Assembly (NCBI GenBank): GCA_011525385.1
Contig: WTGF01000013.1
Span: forward strand, 62,001-126,000
Reading direction: 5' to 3'
DNA: 64,000 nucleotides
From: Chloroflexota bacterium
Lineage (GTDB): Bacteria; Chloroflexota; Anaerolineae; Aggregatilineales; Phototrophicaceae
Within the stretch, counting starts at the first letter, position 1, and each line of letters begins with the position of its first letter. This document shows positions 25,513-33,668 of the stretch, in pieces. The notes beneath the pieces were generated by a model. It worked only from the letters and a program-made list of their open reading frames with translations, was not told the DNA's origin and searched no databases. The translations under genes were made by a program, and so were the position numbers.

Positions 25513-26131
25513 TACCCCCTCCCCCAGATCTGAGGACATGAGCGCCTGCTTTTGGACAACGTCTCTTCGGTTGGACCGGGCGGCTGCGGAGACGCGATGA
25601 TGGCGCAACGTCGAAGGATACAGCAAGGCGGGGAGAAACGGGCGACTATATGGTCGCGGTTTCGACATAGAAAGTCATGCAAAAAAGCGAGCCATGCAGG
25701 GGCGACCAATCTGACTCTGTTGAAATACAGCCCTCATCCCCCGGCCCCTTCTCCCACAAGGGGAGAAGGGGAGTCTTGTGACCCGTATTGAGCCCTTTAA
25801 GCCCCTCTCCCTTTATGGGAGAGGGGTTTGGGGTGAGGGTCTAGGCGGTTCTTCAACAGAGTCAATCTGGTCCCCCGCTGCCTCCGCGACTTGTGGTTTC
25901 GGGCGACATGGTACTGCGCGTAGACACCCTGGAGGAGGTCAGTCGCTCCTACCAAACTGTTGGTATTTCGGGTTAAGGATCTCATGTCGAGGACCGGACA
26001 AAAGTGTTTTAAGCGAAAAGGCTACACTACCCAATGCCTTGCATATGAGAGTAAGATTTCAGTAGAGACTTACTGACATCACGCTTTGGGGACGCCTAAC
26101 AAGGCTGGTGCCGGAGGAGAGAAAAGCAATC
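25513..26131. other. Long intergenic region upstream of hemB
   Basis: No gene supported. The left part contains CTGAGGACATGAG (25530s), a fragment also seen at 3.0 and 56.4 kb. The middle is the 169-bp inverted-repeat element at 25704-25872. The remaining ~260 bp before hemB (25873-26131) show no clear feature beyond the GGAGGAG ribosome site. Confidence 0.6.
25704..25872. mobile_element. MITE-like element with terminal inverted repeats and two hairpins
   Basis: Terminal inverted repeats of 21 bp (25704-25724 and 25852-25872) match at 18 positions and share GACTCTGTTGAA. Inside are two strong C/G stem-loops: CCCCTTCTCCC pairing with its complement around a 5-nt loop, and CCCCTCTCCC likewise. 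The 169-bp length, absence of coding and self-complementary ends fit a non-autonomous miniature element. No transposase gene occurs in the window. Confidence 0.7.
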
Positions 26132-27160
26132 ATGGCCCACGAAGCAACCTGGCACGCCAATCTAAAGGTACGGCTGCGTCGTCTGCGCTTGTCAAAAAAT
26201 ATGAGACGCCTGGTGCGTGAAACGAAGTTGACCTCCGATGACTTCATCCATCCGCTCTTTGTGCGCCATGGCCAGGGTATCAAGCTGCCGGTTGAATCGC
26301 TGCCCGGCAAGCACCAGTTATCCGTGGACAACCTGGCAGCCGAAGTGCGGGAAATATCCGCGCTTGGCATCCCGGCGGTCATTCTCTTCGGCATCCCGGA
26401 ACACAAAGACTGGCGCGGTTCGGACAATTTCGCGGAAGACGGCATTGTTCCCCAAGCAATCCGCGCCATTAAGGATACCGATCCCGACCTCCTGGTCATA
26501 TCGGATATGTGTTTCTGCCAATATACCGATCACGGGCACTGCGGCATCATCAATACGCCTGATAACCCACATTACGATCCGGCCTTGCCCCAGGGTTACT
26601 TGCACAATGATCATACCCTGGATCTGCTGCAGCAAGCTTCGCTGGCGCATGCCCGGGCCGGGGCCGATATCATCGCGCCATCCGGCATGATAGACGGCAT
26701 GGTCGCGGCAATACGATCGGCTTTGGACAGCGACGGCGCCCAGCATGTCCCCATTATGAGTTACATCAAGTACGCCAGCGCCTTTTACGGTCCCTTCCGC
26801 GACGCGGCCGAGAGCGCGCCGCAATTCGGCGACCGCAGCCAATATCAAATGGACCCGGCCAACCAGCGCGAGGCCTTCAAGGAGATAGCGCTGGATATCG
26901 AAGAGGGCGCCGATATCATCATGATCAAACCGGCGTTGCCCAATCTCGATGTGCTCAGCCACCTGCGGGAGAATTACACGGTGCCAGCAGCGGCTTATCA
27001 AGTCAGCGGCGAATACGCCATGATCCACGCGGCCGCTCAGCGCGGCTGGATCGACCTGGAACGGGCCGCACTGGAAAGCCTGACTTGCATCAAACGGGCG
27101 GGGGCCGACATGATCATCAGCTATTTTGCCAAAGACGCCCTCAAGTGGCTGGACGCTTGA
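26132..27160 (+). CDS. hemB: Delta-aminolevulinic acid dehydratase (porphobilinogen synthase)
   Basis: Condenses two 5-aminolevulinate molecules to porphobilinogen in tetrapyrrole synthesis. 342 aa from ATG 26132 (GGAGGAG site); the longer GTG start overlaps that site. Zinc-type enzyme: SDMCFCQYTDHGHCG supplies Cys127, Cys129 and Cys137. The active-site lysines are Lys213 in MSYIKYASAFYGPFRDA and Lys266 in IIMIKPALPNLD. No other tetrapyrrole genes are in the window. Convergent with the SulP gene; a 16-bp palindrome (27182-27197) lies between them. Confidence 0.97.
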   Translation: MAHEATWHANLKVRLRRLRLSKNMRRLVRETKLTSDDFIHPLFVRHGQGIKLPVESLPGKHQLSVDNLAAEVREISALGIPAVILFGIPEHKDWRGSDNFAEDGIVPQAIRAIKDTDPDLLVISDMCFCQYTDHGHCGIINTPDNPHYDPALPQGYLHNDHTLDLLQQASLAHARAGADIIAPSGMIDGMVAAIRSALDSDGAQHVPIMSYIKYASAFYGPFRDAAESAPQFGDRSQYQMDPANQREAFKEIALDIEEGADIIMIKPALPNLDVLSHLRENYTVPAAAYQVSGEYAMIHAAAQRGWIDLERAALESLTCIKRAGADMIISYFAKDALKWLDA

Positions 27161-27244
27161 AACAATCGACGAATACGTCGCCGGGCACCGGTGCCCGCTC
27201 CAAATCAATCATTCCTTGACTTGGCGCGAAGGCCCCGTTTGGCC

Positions 27245-29500
27245 TCAGTCCAGCAATTCCTGAATGACGCGATTGCTGGACGACAGGCGATCCGACAGTA
27301 CGCAAGAGATGAGAATGTGGATGGCCGACGCGGTCCCCGGATGCGACTCTTCCATGCGGCGCAGCGCCTTGTGGCTGAGCCGCTGCAACACGCCAGCCTC
27401 GGTCACAACGACGGAGGCGCTACGCGCTTTGTTCAAATAGAACCCGACTTCTCCGATGACCGTGCCGGCGGTCATGCTGCGCAAGCGCAAAAGGCCTTCG
27501 TCTGGCAAGCGCAACAGCACATCCACACGGCCGGTCTCTATGAAATACAGGGCGTCGGACTCGTCGCCTTGTTTGAAGACCGCGTCGCCAACCTCCGTCT
27601 CTATAAGCTCCAGATAGCTGTGCAAGGCGCTGAGGTCGCGACTTTTGATCATCGCATGTTGGGCGAGTTGCTCTTCCACCGTGACGCGGGCGCTGTCCAG
27701 CAAATCCGCCTCCGCCAGCAACGCGTTCTCGCACCATTCCAGGGCATGATCCAGGTCGCTAAAGAGCGAAGGCGTCCCGGACTTCCGCTCCGCGATGCCA
27801 GCATCCTCCAACACCGGCTGCAGATGGGGCAGGACATTCGAAAGCAACAGGTTAATACCATGTTGATCCGCGAGCCTTTTCAGTTTGTCAAAGTCGTGGA
27901 TTGTTGAGTAATCGAAGCCGCTTACAGACTTGAAGTCGAGAATGAGATACTGTATCGGCTCGGCTTCTCTATCCGTGATGCGCTGCTTGACATGTTCGTA
28001 GAAGCGGTAGGCGCTGCCAAAGAATATGAAGCCCCGCAGCCGCAAGATCAGGATCTTGTCACCCTTGTTCTGCAGCAATTGATTCTGCGCGAAGGATCTA
28101 TCGAGATTGCTGCGGTGGAAGTCCCCGGCAAACTCCTGTTTGATAACGTCCATCCGACTGTATTCCAAGACAAAGAAAGTGATCGCCACCACCATGCCAA
28201 CGGCGATACCCGTCAACAAGCCGAAATAAGCCGTGACCAAGGCAATGACCACAATGACGGCATAATCCTGGCGCGGCAGCTTGGACCAACTATCCAGCAG
28301 CCATTCCTTCATGAATTGCAAGCCAAAATACACCATCAGTCCGGCGGGAATGAAACGCGGAACAAGCGAGTATAATTCGCTGCCGAAAACGAGCGTCAGC
28401 CCGAACATCAGCGCGAGAATGAGACCCACCAGCCGCCCATAGACGCCGGTTGCATGCACCAGCGAGGCCGATATGGGGCCGTGATAGGCTATAAAGCCGC
28501 CACCCGACGCGCCCGCGGCGATATTGGCGATGCCATTGACCGTACATTCGCGATTGAAATCCAGTTCGCGCTTGACGATCAGTTCCTGCGCGCTGACTCT
28601 AAAAAACAGGTTAAGCGCGCAGACGACTATCAGGGTCACAATACCGCCGGCGCTCGCGGCGACCATGGCCGGACTAATCCGTGCGATAGCGCCTAAATCA
28701 GGCAACTGCCAGGTTATCGCGCCTGACACTTCCGGCAGGAACCAGCCGGTCTCGGCTAGGACATTTACATCTTCGGCGCTTAGGAAGAGCCAGAGATAAA
28801 ACAGAATAAAAGACACAACGATAAATCCCGGCAAAACCAGCGAACTCTTGATGCGGGCCCGCAGCCCGAGGATGCACAGGGCAAATATTATGCCCGGCAA
28901 CCAGCGGGAGAATACCGCGGGCTCCAAGAGAATGGGCAAGGACTTCAAGTTGAGCTTAAGATCAACCAGAACGGAGAAACCGGCATTAATAATGAGCCAA
29001 CCCAAACCCGCCATAAAGCCACCGATGATGGGATAGGGAATGTAGCGGATCAAGCCCCCGGCGCGCATAAGGCCGAACAGCAACAGGAAGCCCCCGGTAA
29101 TCACCGAAGACAGCATGATCATCAGATACACCACAGCAAACAACTCATCCGGCGGCATATCGGCTGGCGCGGCGCTGATCACGCTGGCGGCGATCATGCC
29201 CTGGATCACCACCGTCGGGCTCTGCGGGATTACCAGCGTCGCGTGGTCCGAGCTGAAGAGCGAGGTAACAATAACCGCGACGATTTCACTGACGAAAACA
29301 ATAGCAAGCCCGGCGGCAAAGTAACCCGCCAACTCGCCTTGGAACACCAACCTGACGTAGGCCGGCATCGCGCTCGCCATGAGCAGCCAGATAGTGGCGC
29401 TGACGAGCAGGCTTCGTAGAATAAGCGAAGGCTGGAGCGCGACCTTTATGCTTTCGCGAAGGCTCCGATCAGGCTTGTCGAAAGAAGCAAGTTGTTCCAT
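27245..29500 (-). CDS. SulP-type anion transporter with STAS and cyclic-nucleotide-binding domains
   Basis: Membrane transporter for sulfate, bicarbonate or another anion, 751 aa. Residues about 30-440 hold 10-14 hydrophobic helices with SulP features (VIPQSPTVVIQGMIAASV, GGFMAGLGWLIINAG, GIANIAAGASGGGFIAYHGP). Residues about 485-570 are a STAS domain (YLILDFKSVSGFDYSTI). Residues about 617-740 form a cNMP-binding domain (VFKQGDESDALYFIETGRVD, IGEVGFYLNKARSASVVV). The phosphate-binding cassette is altered (GEVGFYLNKARSASV has no FGE..L), so true nucleotide binding is uncertain. No ribosome site is obvious at ATG 29500. Confidence 0.92.
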   Translation of the reverse strand: MEQLASFDKPDRSLRESIKVALQPSLILRSLLVSATIWLLMASAMPAYVRLVFQGELAGYFAAGLAIVFVSEIVAVIVTSLFSSDHATLVIPQSPTVVIQGMIAASVISAAPADMPPDELFAVVYLMIMLSSVITGGFLLLFGLMRAGGLIRYIPYPIIGGFMAGLGWLIINAGFSVLVDLKLNLKSLPILLEPAVFSRWLPGIIFALCILGLRARIKSSLVLPGFIVVSFILFYLWLFLSAEDVNVLAETGWFLPEVSGAITWQLPDLGAIARISPAMVAASAGGIVTLIVVCALNLFFRVSAQELIVKRELDFNRECTVNGIANIAAGASGGGFIAYHGPISASLVHATGVYGRLVGLILALMFGLTLVFGSELYSLVPRFIPAGLMVYFGLQFMKEWLLDSWSKLPRQDYAVIVVIALVTAYFGLLTGIAVGMVVAITFFVLEYSRMDVIKQEFAGDFHRSNLDRSFAQNQLLQNKGDKILILRLRGFIFFGSAYRFYEHVKQRITDREAEPIQYLILDFKSVSGFDYSTIHDFDKLKRLADQHGINLLLSNVLPHLQPVLEDAGIAERKSGTPSLFSDLDHALEWCENALLAEADLLDSARVTVEEQLAQHAMIKSRDLSALHSYLELIETEVGDAVFKQGDESDALYFIETGRVDVLLRLPDEGLLRLRSMTAGTVIGEVGFYLNKARSASVVVTEAGVLQRLSHKALRRMEESHPGTASAIHILISCVLSDRLSSSNRVIQELLD

Positions 29501-29621
29501 ATCGGACGGGTATCGTGTTTGACGGATCGTTAATGTACTTTACCACCAATCTGTCAGTCCTGTGAACCTGTCGCGAATATACAATGGCCACTGCCCCAGA
29601 TCGCGCCGCGGAGCGCTTGTT

Positions 29622-29650
29622 TTGGATTGTTGCCGGAACCGTGTTATCCT
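29622..29650 (+). promoter_or_regulatory. Predicted sigma70-type promoter of PhyH copy 1
   Basis: TTGGAT (29622-29627), 17-bp spacer, TATCCT (29645-29650). The same arrangement with a similar spacer recurs upstream of PhyH copy 2 (30875-30903), and conservation between the duplicated units supports it. Confidence 0.55.
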
Positions 29651-29765
29651 CCGCCTTATGACCAGCTTGCAGAGCGTGTCCGCGGCAGAGGCGAGGCGGG
29701 TACTTGAACATGCTTGCAGGTAGACCGCAGGCTGCCGCAGTCGAGAAGCGCGCAGAAGAGGCAAA

Positions 29766-30605
29766 ATGAACGACTTTGAGAAATACGAATTTGATCGGCT
29801 GGGATATATCGTTATCCCCGACTTCTTAACCGATGACCAGGTGAAAGCGCTCTCTGCCGCGATCGACGAGCTGGAAGAAGATGCCTTGGCCCAGTGTGGT
29901 CGTCAACCAGACAAAATCAGCGCCATTGGTCTCGAATACCGGCAAGACGCCGAAAGAGGTTACTTCGCCAGTGGCGCGCGGGAAGAAGGCAATACCCTCA
30001 TAATCGAGGATTTCTTCAACGCCGATCCCGTCTTTGACATCTTGATTGATCATCCGCCTACCATGGCATACATCCGCGCCATCATCAAGGAGCGCCCGAC
30101 CGTCAACAACAGCGAGATTCGCATTCGTTATCCCGGCAATCAAACCGGATCGCACATGGGCGGACCAGTCGGCCGCAAACATCGCTACTATTACTCGGGC
30201 CAAGGCATCGACTGCATGATGGTGCGCATGGTCTATTTCGTACACGATGTAGGTCCGGGGCAGGGGGAATTCTGCGTCGTGCCGGCCACCCACAAGAGCA
30301 ATATGCTTTCGCCCTACGAAGGCACAAATCCCGACACGGAACCGGGCATGATCGGTTTGCCGGTCAAAGCCGGCGACGCCATTTTTTTCACCGAAAACCT
30401 GCGCCACGGCGGTTTGACCAACCGATCCAGGCAGACGCGAAAGACCTTGCATGTCGGTTACGGTCCCTATTGGATGAAATCACAGAACCATAGCACCATG
30501 GACGAAGAGCCTAATGTCTTGCCGAGTACCTTCGCCCGCTGGAACGACGCGCAGCGGCTGCTCTTCCGCGCCCATCGGACGCTGTTGGATAACGCTAAAA
30601 AATGA
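29766..30605 (+). CDS. PhyH-family (phytanoyl-CoA dioxygenase-like) protein, copy 1
   Basis: Predicted Fe(II)/2-oxoglutarate oxygenase-like protein, 279 aa. Jelly-roll landmarks: FEKYEFDRLGYIVIPDFLT at the N-terminus, VRMVYFVHDVGPGQGEFCVV, PATHKSN, and the distal His214 in ENLRHGGLTNRS with a following Arg for 2-oxoglutarate. The position that normally holds HxD reads His130-Met-Gly132 (GSHMGGP), so one iron-binding carboxylate is missing, as in HxG/HxA iron halogenases. Stop overlaps the start of the next gene (ATGA). Close paralog at 31166-32005. Confidence 0.88.
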   Translation: MNDFEKYEFDRLGYIVIPDFLTDDQVKALSAAIDELEEDALAQCGRQPDKISAIGLEYRQDAERGYFASGAREEGNTLIIEDFFNADPVFDILIDHPPTMAYIRAIIKERPTVNNSEIRIRYPGNQTGSHMGGPVGRKHRYYYSGQGIDCMMVRMVYFVHDVGPGQGEFCVVPATHKSNMLSPYEGTNPDTEPGMIGLPVKAGDAIFFTENLRHGGLTNRSRQTRKTLHVGYGPYWMKSQNHSTMDEEPNVLPSTFARWNDAQRLLFRAHRTLLDNAKK

Positions 30606-30889
30606 TTGTCATCGAAAGACAGGAAATATGCGGCATCCCCTGCATTACCATCCGCGATACGCGCGTGGAGCAGGTTCCTGTCATCATCCACTATCATGGT
30701 TGGACGGGGGACAAGGGGACGGTCGAGACGCCGGATCAGAGCCTGGCGCAGTTGGCCTCGGTCGGCTTCCTGGTAGTCGCGCCGGACTGTTTCGAACATG
30801 GCGAGCGCCAGACTGATGACTGCTTTCGCGCGCAGTTCAACTACAGGGCGGTCTCGATCCCCGCCAAGCCCGCTTTGGATTGCTGCTGA
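30602..30889 (+). pseudogene. Truncated alpha/beta-hydrolase copy
   Basis: 95 aa. It matches the first 80 or so residues of the full hydrolase at 32005 (shared HGWTGDKGTVE, PDQSLAQLAS, GFLVVAPDC) and then diverges after FRAQFN into 15 unrelated residues. It lacks the nucleophile serine, acid and histidine, so it cannot be an active hydrolase. The break coincides with the start of the second duplicated unit, whose promoter begins at 30875 inside this frame. Probably a relic of tandem duplication. Confidence 0.85.
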
Positions 30890-30903
30890 AAGAATGTTAT
30901 CTT
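30875..30903 (+). promoter_or_regulatory. Predicted sigma70-type promoter of PhyH copy 2
   Basis: TTGGAT (30875-30880), 17-bp spacer, TATCTT (30898-30903), matching the copy-1 promoter. The leader to ATG 31166 is about 160 bp longer than in copy 1 and contains no supported gene. Confidence 0.55.
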
Positions 30904-31165
30904 TATACTTGTGTTGCGATGAGTTCGTCAAAATATGTAAATCTTATACGATGGCATTTCTTGTTTTCTGATCGCGCTATGCCGGTTGAACAATTGTGTA
31001 CACACCGCCGCTATGAACCGCCTGTCGAACGGTTTGGCCAGCAGAACCTCACATTTGCGGGGACTGTGTGCGACCGCCTGCCAACCGAACGTTCAGCCAA
31101 CAGCTTGGCGGGCTGATTCTACAAAATCTCGACAAGCAGCTGAGGCGCGAAAAGGAAAGACGACT

Positions 31166-32005
31166 ATGAACGATTTTGAAAAATACGAGTTTGACCGACT
31201 TGGCTATATCGTAATCCCGAACATTCTAACCGACGCACAGGTTGCGAGCCTGTCCGCCGCGATAGACGAAGCGGAAGAGCACGCGCTCGCGCAAGTGGAT
31301 CGCCCGCCGGACAAAATCAGCGCTTATGGGCTCGAATACCGTCACAACCCCGAAAAAGGCTATTTTGTCAGTGGCGCGAGTGGACGGGGCAATACGCTGC
31401 TTATCGATGAATTCTTTAATATGGATCCCGCTTTTGATGTCCTCGTCGATCATGCGCCAACCATGTCCTACATCCGCGCGATCGTGCAGGAACGACCGAC
31501 AATCAACAATTCGGAATTACGCATACGTTACCCCGGCAACCAGACCGCTTCACATTGCGGCGGACCTGTTGGCTTGAAGCTCCGATACTATTACAACGCG
31601 AGCGGGATAAACTGCATGATGGTGAGAATGGTTTACTTTGTGCACGATGTCGGACCGGGCCAAGGGGAATTCTGTGTGGTGCCCGCTACCCACAAGAGCA
31701 ATATGGCGTCTCCTTACGAAGGCGCGGATCCCGATAAAGAACCCGGCATGGTTGGCCTGCCGGTCAAAGCCGGCGACGCCATCTTGTTCACCGAGAACCT
31801 GCGCCACGGCGGTTTGACCAACCGATCGCGGCGGACGCGCAAAACGCTGCACGTCGGTTACGGACCCTTTTGGTTGAAATCGCAGAATCACAGTACCATG
31901 GATGAAGAGCCCTATATCCTGCCAAGTACATTCGCGCGCTATACTGAAAGCCAGCGCATGTTATTCCGCTCGCATCAGACCTTGTTCGAGAATGGCAGCA
32001 ACTGA
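31166..32005 (+). CDS. PhyH-family (phytanoyl-CoA dioxygenase-like) protein, copy 2
   Basis: 279 aa, same length as copy 1 and colinear without gaps. ATG 31166 is chosen because it aligns with copy 1 and follows AAAGGAAAG; the longer upstream frame is not conserved. His130-Cys-Gly132 (ASHCGGP) again replaces HxD, while YFVHDVGPGQGEFCVVPATH and ENLRHGGLTNRS are conserved. The stop TGA shares its last base with the ATG of the hydrolase, implying translational coupling. The pair may act on one substrate. Confidence 0.9.
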   Translation: MNDFEKYEFDRLGYIVIPNILTDAQVASLSAAIDEAEEHALAQVDRPPDKISAYGLEYRHNPEKGYFVSGASGRGNTLLIDEFFNMDPAFDVLVDHAPTMSYIRAIVQERPTINNSELRIRYPGNQTASHCGGPVGLKLRYYYNASGINCMMVRMVYFVHDVGPGQGEFCVVPATHKSNMASPYEGADPDKEPGMVGLPVKAGDAILFTENLRHGGLTNRSRRTRKTLHVGYGPFWLKSQNHSTMDEEPYILPSTFARYTESQRMLFRSHQTLFENGSN

Positions 32006-32757
32006 TGCTTGAAATCGAGCGGCAGGAACTTGCAGGGATCCCTTGCATCACAATGCGCGACACGCGCGTCGACCAGGCGCCGGTCGTCATCCGCTATCAT
32101 GGCTGGACCGGGGACAAGGGGACGGTCGAGAGCCCGGACCAAAGCCTGGCGCAACTGGCATCAGCCGGATTTCTGGTTGTCGCTCCGGACTGTTACGAAC
32201 ATGGCGAGCGCCAGACTGATAACTGGTTCCGCGCGCAATTCAACGGCTGGGCCTTCATCTGTGAAGCGATGGACAAAACGCGGCAGGAGGCAGGGGCGCT
32301 CTTCGACGCGGTTATGGCTTTGCCCTTCAGTTCCGAGGGTCGCCCGCAAGTGGCGGGCGGATCCATGGGCGGGCTAATCGCGCAGATGGTCTTCGCCGAA
32401 AATCCGGCTTTTGTCTCGATGGTATCGGTCGTCGGGCGCTCAAGTTTTTATCAGGCCGATGAATGGTGCCGGGCCGCGCAACAGGGCACTTGGCCCGATG
32501 ACTGGTGCGCGGCATACGCGACCCAATCACATCCGGAACGCTTTAGCGATCGGCCGGTCTTGTTCATTGACGGCGGTCTCGATACCGATTGCCCGGCGGC
32601 GGTCAATGCGGAAACGGCGCGCTTGATCAATGCAAAGGGCGGGCAAGCGGAACATTTCGTGGATCTGAACTCCGGTCACGGATTCTCGCCACTCATGCGA
32701 AGGAAGTTCCTTGACTGGCTGGTAGCGCACGGACAGCCTCCCTTGCTGGCCGGTTAG
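32005..32757 (+). CDS. Alpha/beta hydrolase (dienelactone hydrolase/peptidase S9-like)
   Basis: 250 aa. Oxyanion region near YHGWTGDKG, nucleophile Ser in GGSMGG, acidic residue in FIDGGLDTD and catalytic His in NSGHGFSP form a complete triad. No signal peptide. It is coupled to PhyH copy 2 by a one-base stop/start overlap. Likely hydrolyses an ester or lactone linked to the PhyH product; substrate unknown. Confidence 0.88.
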   Translation: MLEIERQELAGIPCITMRDTRVDQAPVVIRYHGWTGDKGTVESPDQSLAQLASAGFLVVAPDCYEHGERQTDNWFRAQFNGWAFICEAMDKTRQEAGALFDAVMALPFSSEGRPQVAGGSMGGLIAQMVFAENPAFVSMVSVVGRSSFYQADEWCRAAQQGTWPDDWCAAYATQSHPERFSDRPVLFIDGGLDTDCPAAVNAETARLINAKGGQAEHFVDLNSGHGFSPLMRRKFLDWLVAHGQPPLLAG

Positions 32758-32799
32758 ACCTGCTTCACCAGTGAATGGATTCCAGAGGAGAAACAGGAA

Positions 32800-33540
32800 A
32801 TGGGGCATGATGTAGACCAGATTATCGCGGAAATGGATGAGCGCAGCTATTGCATCATTCCTGCGGTGATTTCGCCGCAAAAGGCGGACGAAGCGCGTCA
32901 GATTTTGGAAGGATTGCTGGAGGCGGAAGCCACCGAGGCATCGCGGGCGGCAAAGACACAGCGCGTCGGCGGCATCGCCGTGAAGCATCCGATATTCGTC
33001 GAGCTCATGGCGCATCCATTAATCGTGGCGATCTGGAAAAAGTATCTCGATGAAGATGTGATCTGCTCGACCTGGACAGCCAATACCAGTTACCCCGGCT
33101 TCGGCGCCTATAAGTGGCACCCGGATTTTCCCTACCAGTGGCTGAATTACCCCTGGCCCAAGAGCCGGATCAGCGGGCAGACGATCTGGCTGCTGGATGA
33201 CTTTTCAGAGGAGAATGGCGGCACCGGCATCATGCCAGGCAGCCATCTAAAGGGTCACCGCCCGCCCTCGGAAATGATTGACAAGTGGCATCCTGATGGC
33301 GAGATCCTAACAGGCCTGCGCGGCAGCGTAATGGTCTACAACGGCGCGACCTGGCATACCGCCCGCCCCAACAACAGTGACAAGCCGCGCAGCGCCTTGT
33401 TGGGAATGTACACGCGTCCTTGTTATATTACGCAGGAGGACATGCTCGCTCAACTTCGATTCATCGCCAAGCCGTCCGATATCGTGCAGCAGCTGATGGG
33501 GGCCAAGCGACGTCAGCCCGGCATTGTGGCCAATCGCTAG
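32800..33540 (+). CDS. PhyH-family Fe(II)/2-oxoglutarate dioxygenase
   Basis: 246 aa, distantly related to the two upstream PhyH proteins. It keeps the canonical iron triad: His107-Pro-Asp109 in KWHPDFPYQW, and His186 in TWHTARPNN, with Arg197 in KPRSALL for 2-oxoglutarate. LLDDFSEENGGTGIMPGSH is the usual central strand. Preceded by AGAGGAG. Lies 42 bp after the hydrolase gene, probably in the same operon, and provides a useful contrast to the HxG paralogs. Confidence 0.92.
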   Translation: MGHDVDQIIAEMDERSYCIIPAVISPQKADEARQILEGLLEAEATEASRAAKTQRVGGIAVKHPIFVELMAHPLIVAIWKKYLDEDVICSTWTANTSYPGFGAYKWHPDFPYQWLNYPWPKSRISGQTIWLLDDFSEENGGTGIMPGSHLKGHRPPSEMIDKWHPDGEILTGLRGSVMVYNGATWHTARPNNSDKPRSALLGMYTRPCYITQEDMLAQLRFIAKPSDIVQQLMGAKRRQPGIVANR

Positions 33541-33668
33541 CCTGCGACATCAGCCGCCTCGGCAGAAGAGTGCAAAGGCAAAGACAAGCTTGAAAGGAGG
33601 CGAAATCGACCGGTATAAGTTCAGTGAGAATTCGACCGTTGTGAAATACGAGAAATAAGGAGAAGGAA

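Noticed and set aside
25288-26131. Small open frames (60-105 aa) in the hemB upstream region
   Set aside because: They are built from C/G palindromes and the poly-G run; no ribosome sites or conserved sequence.
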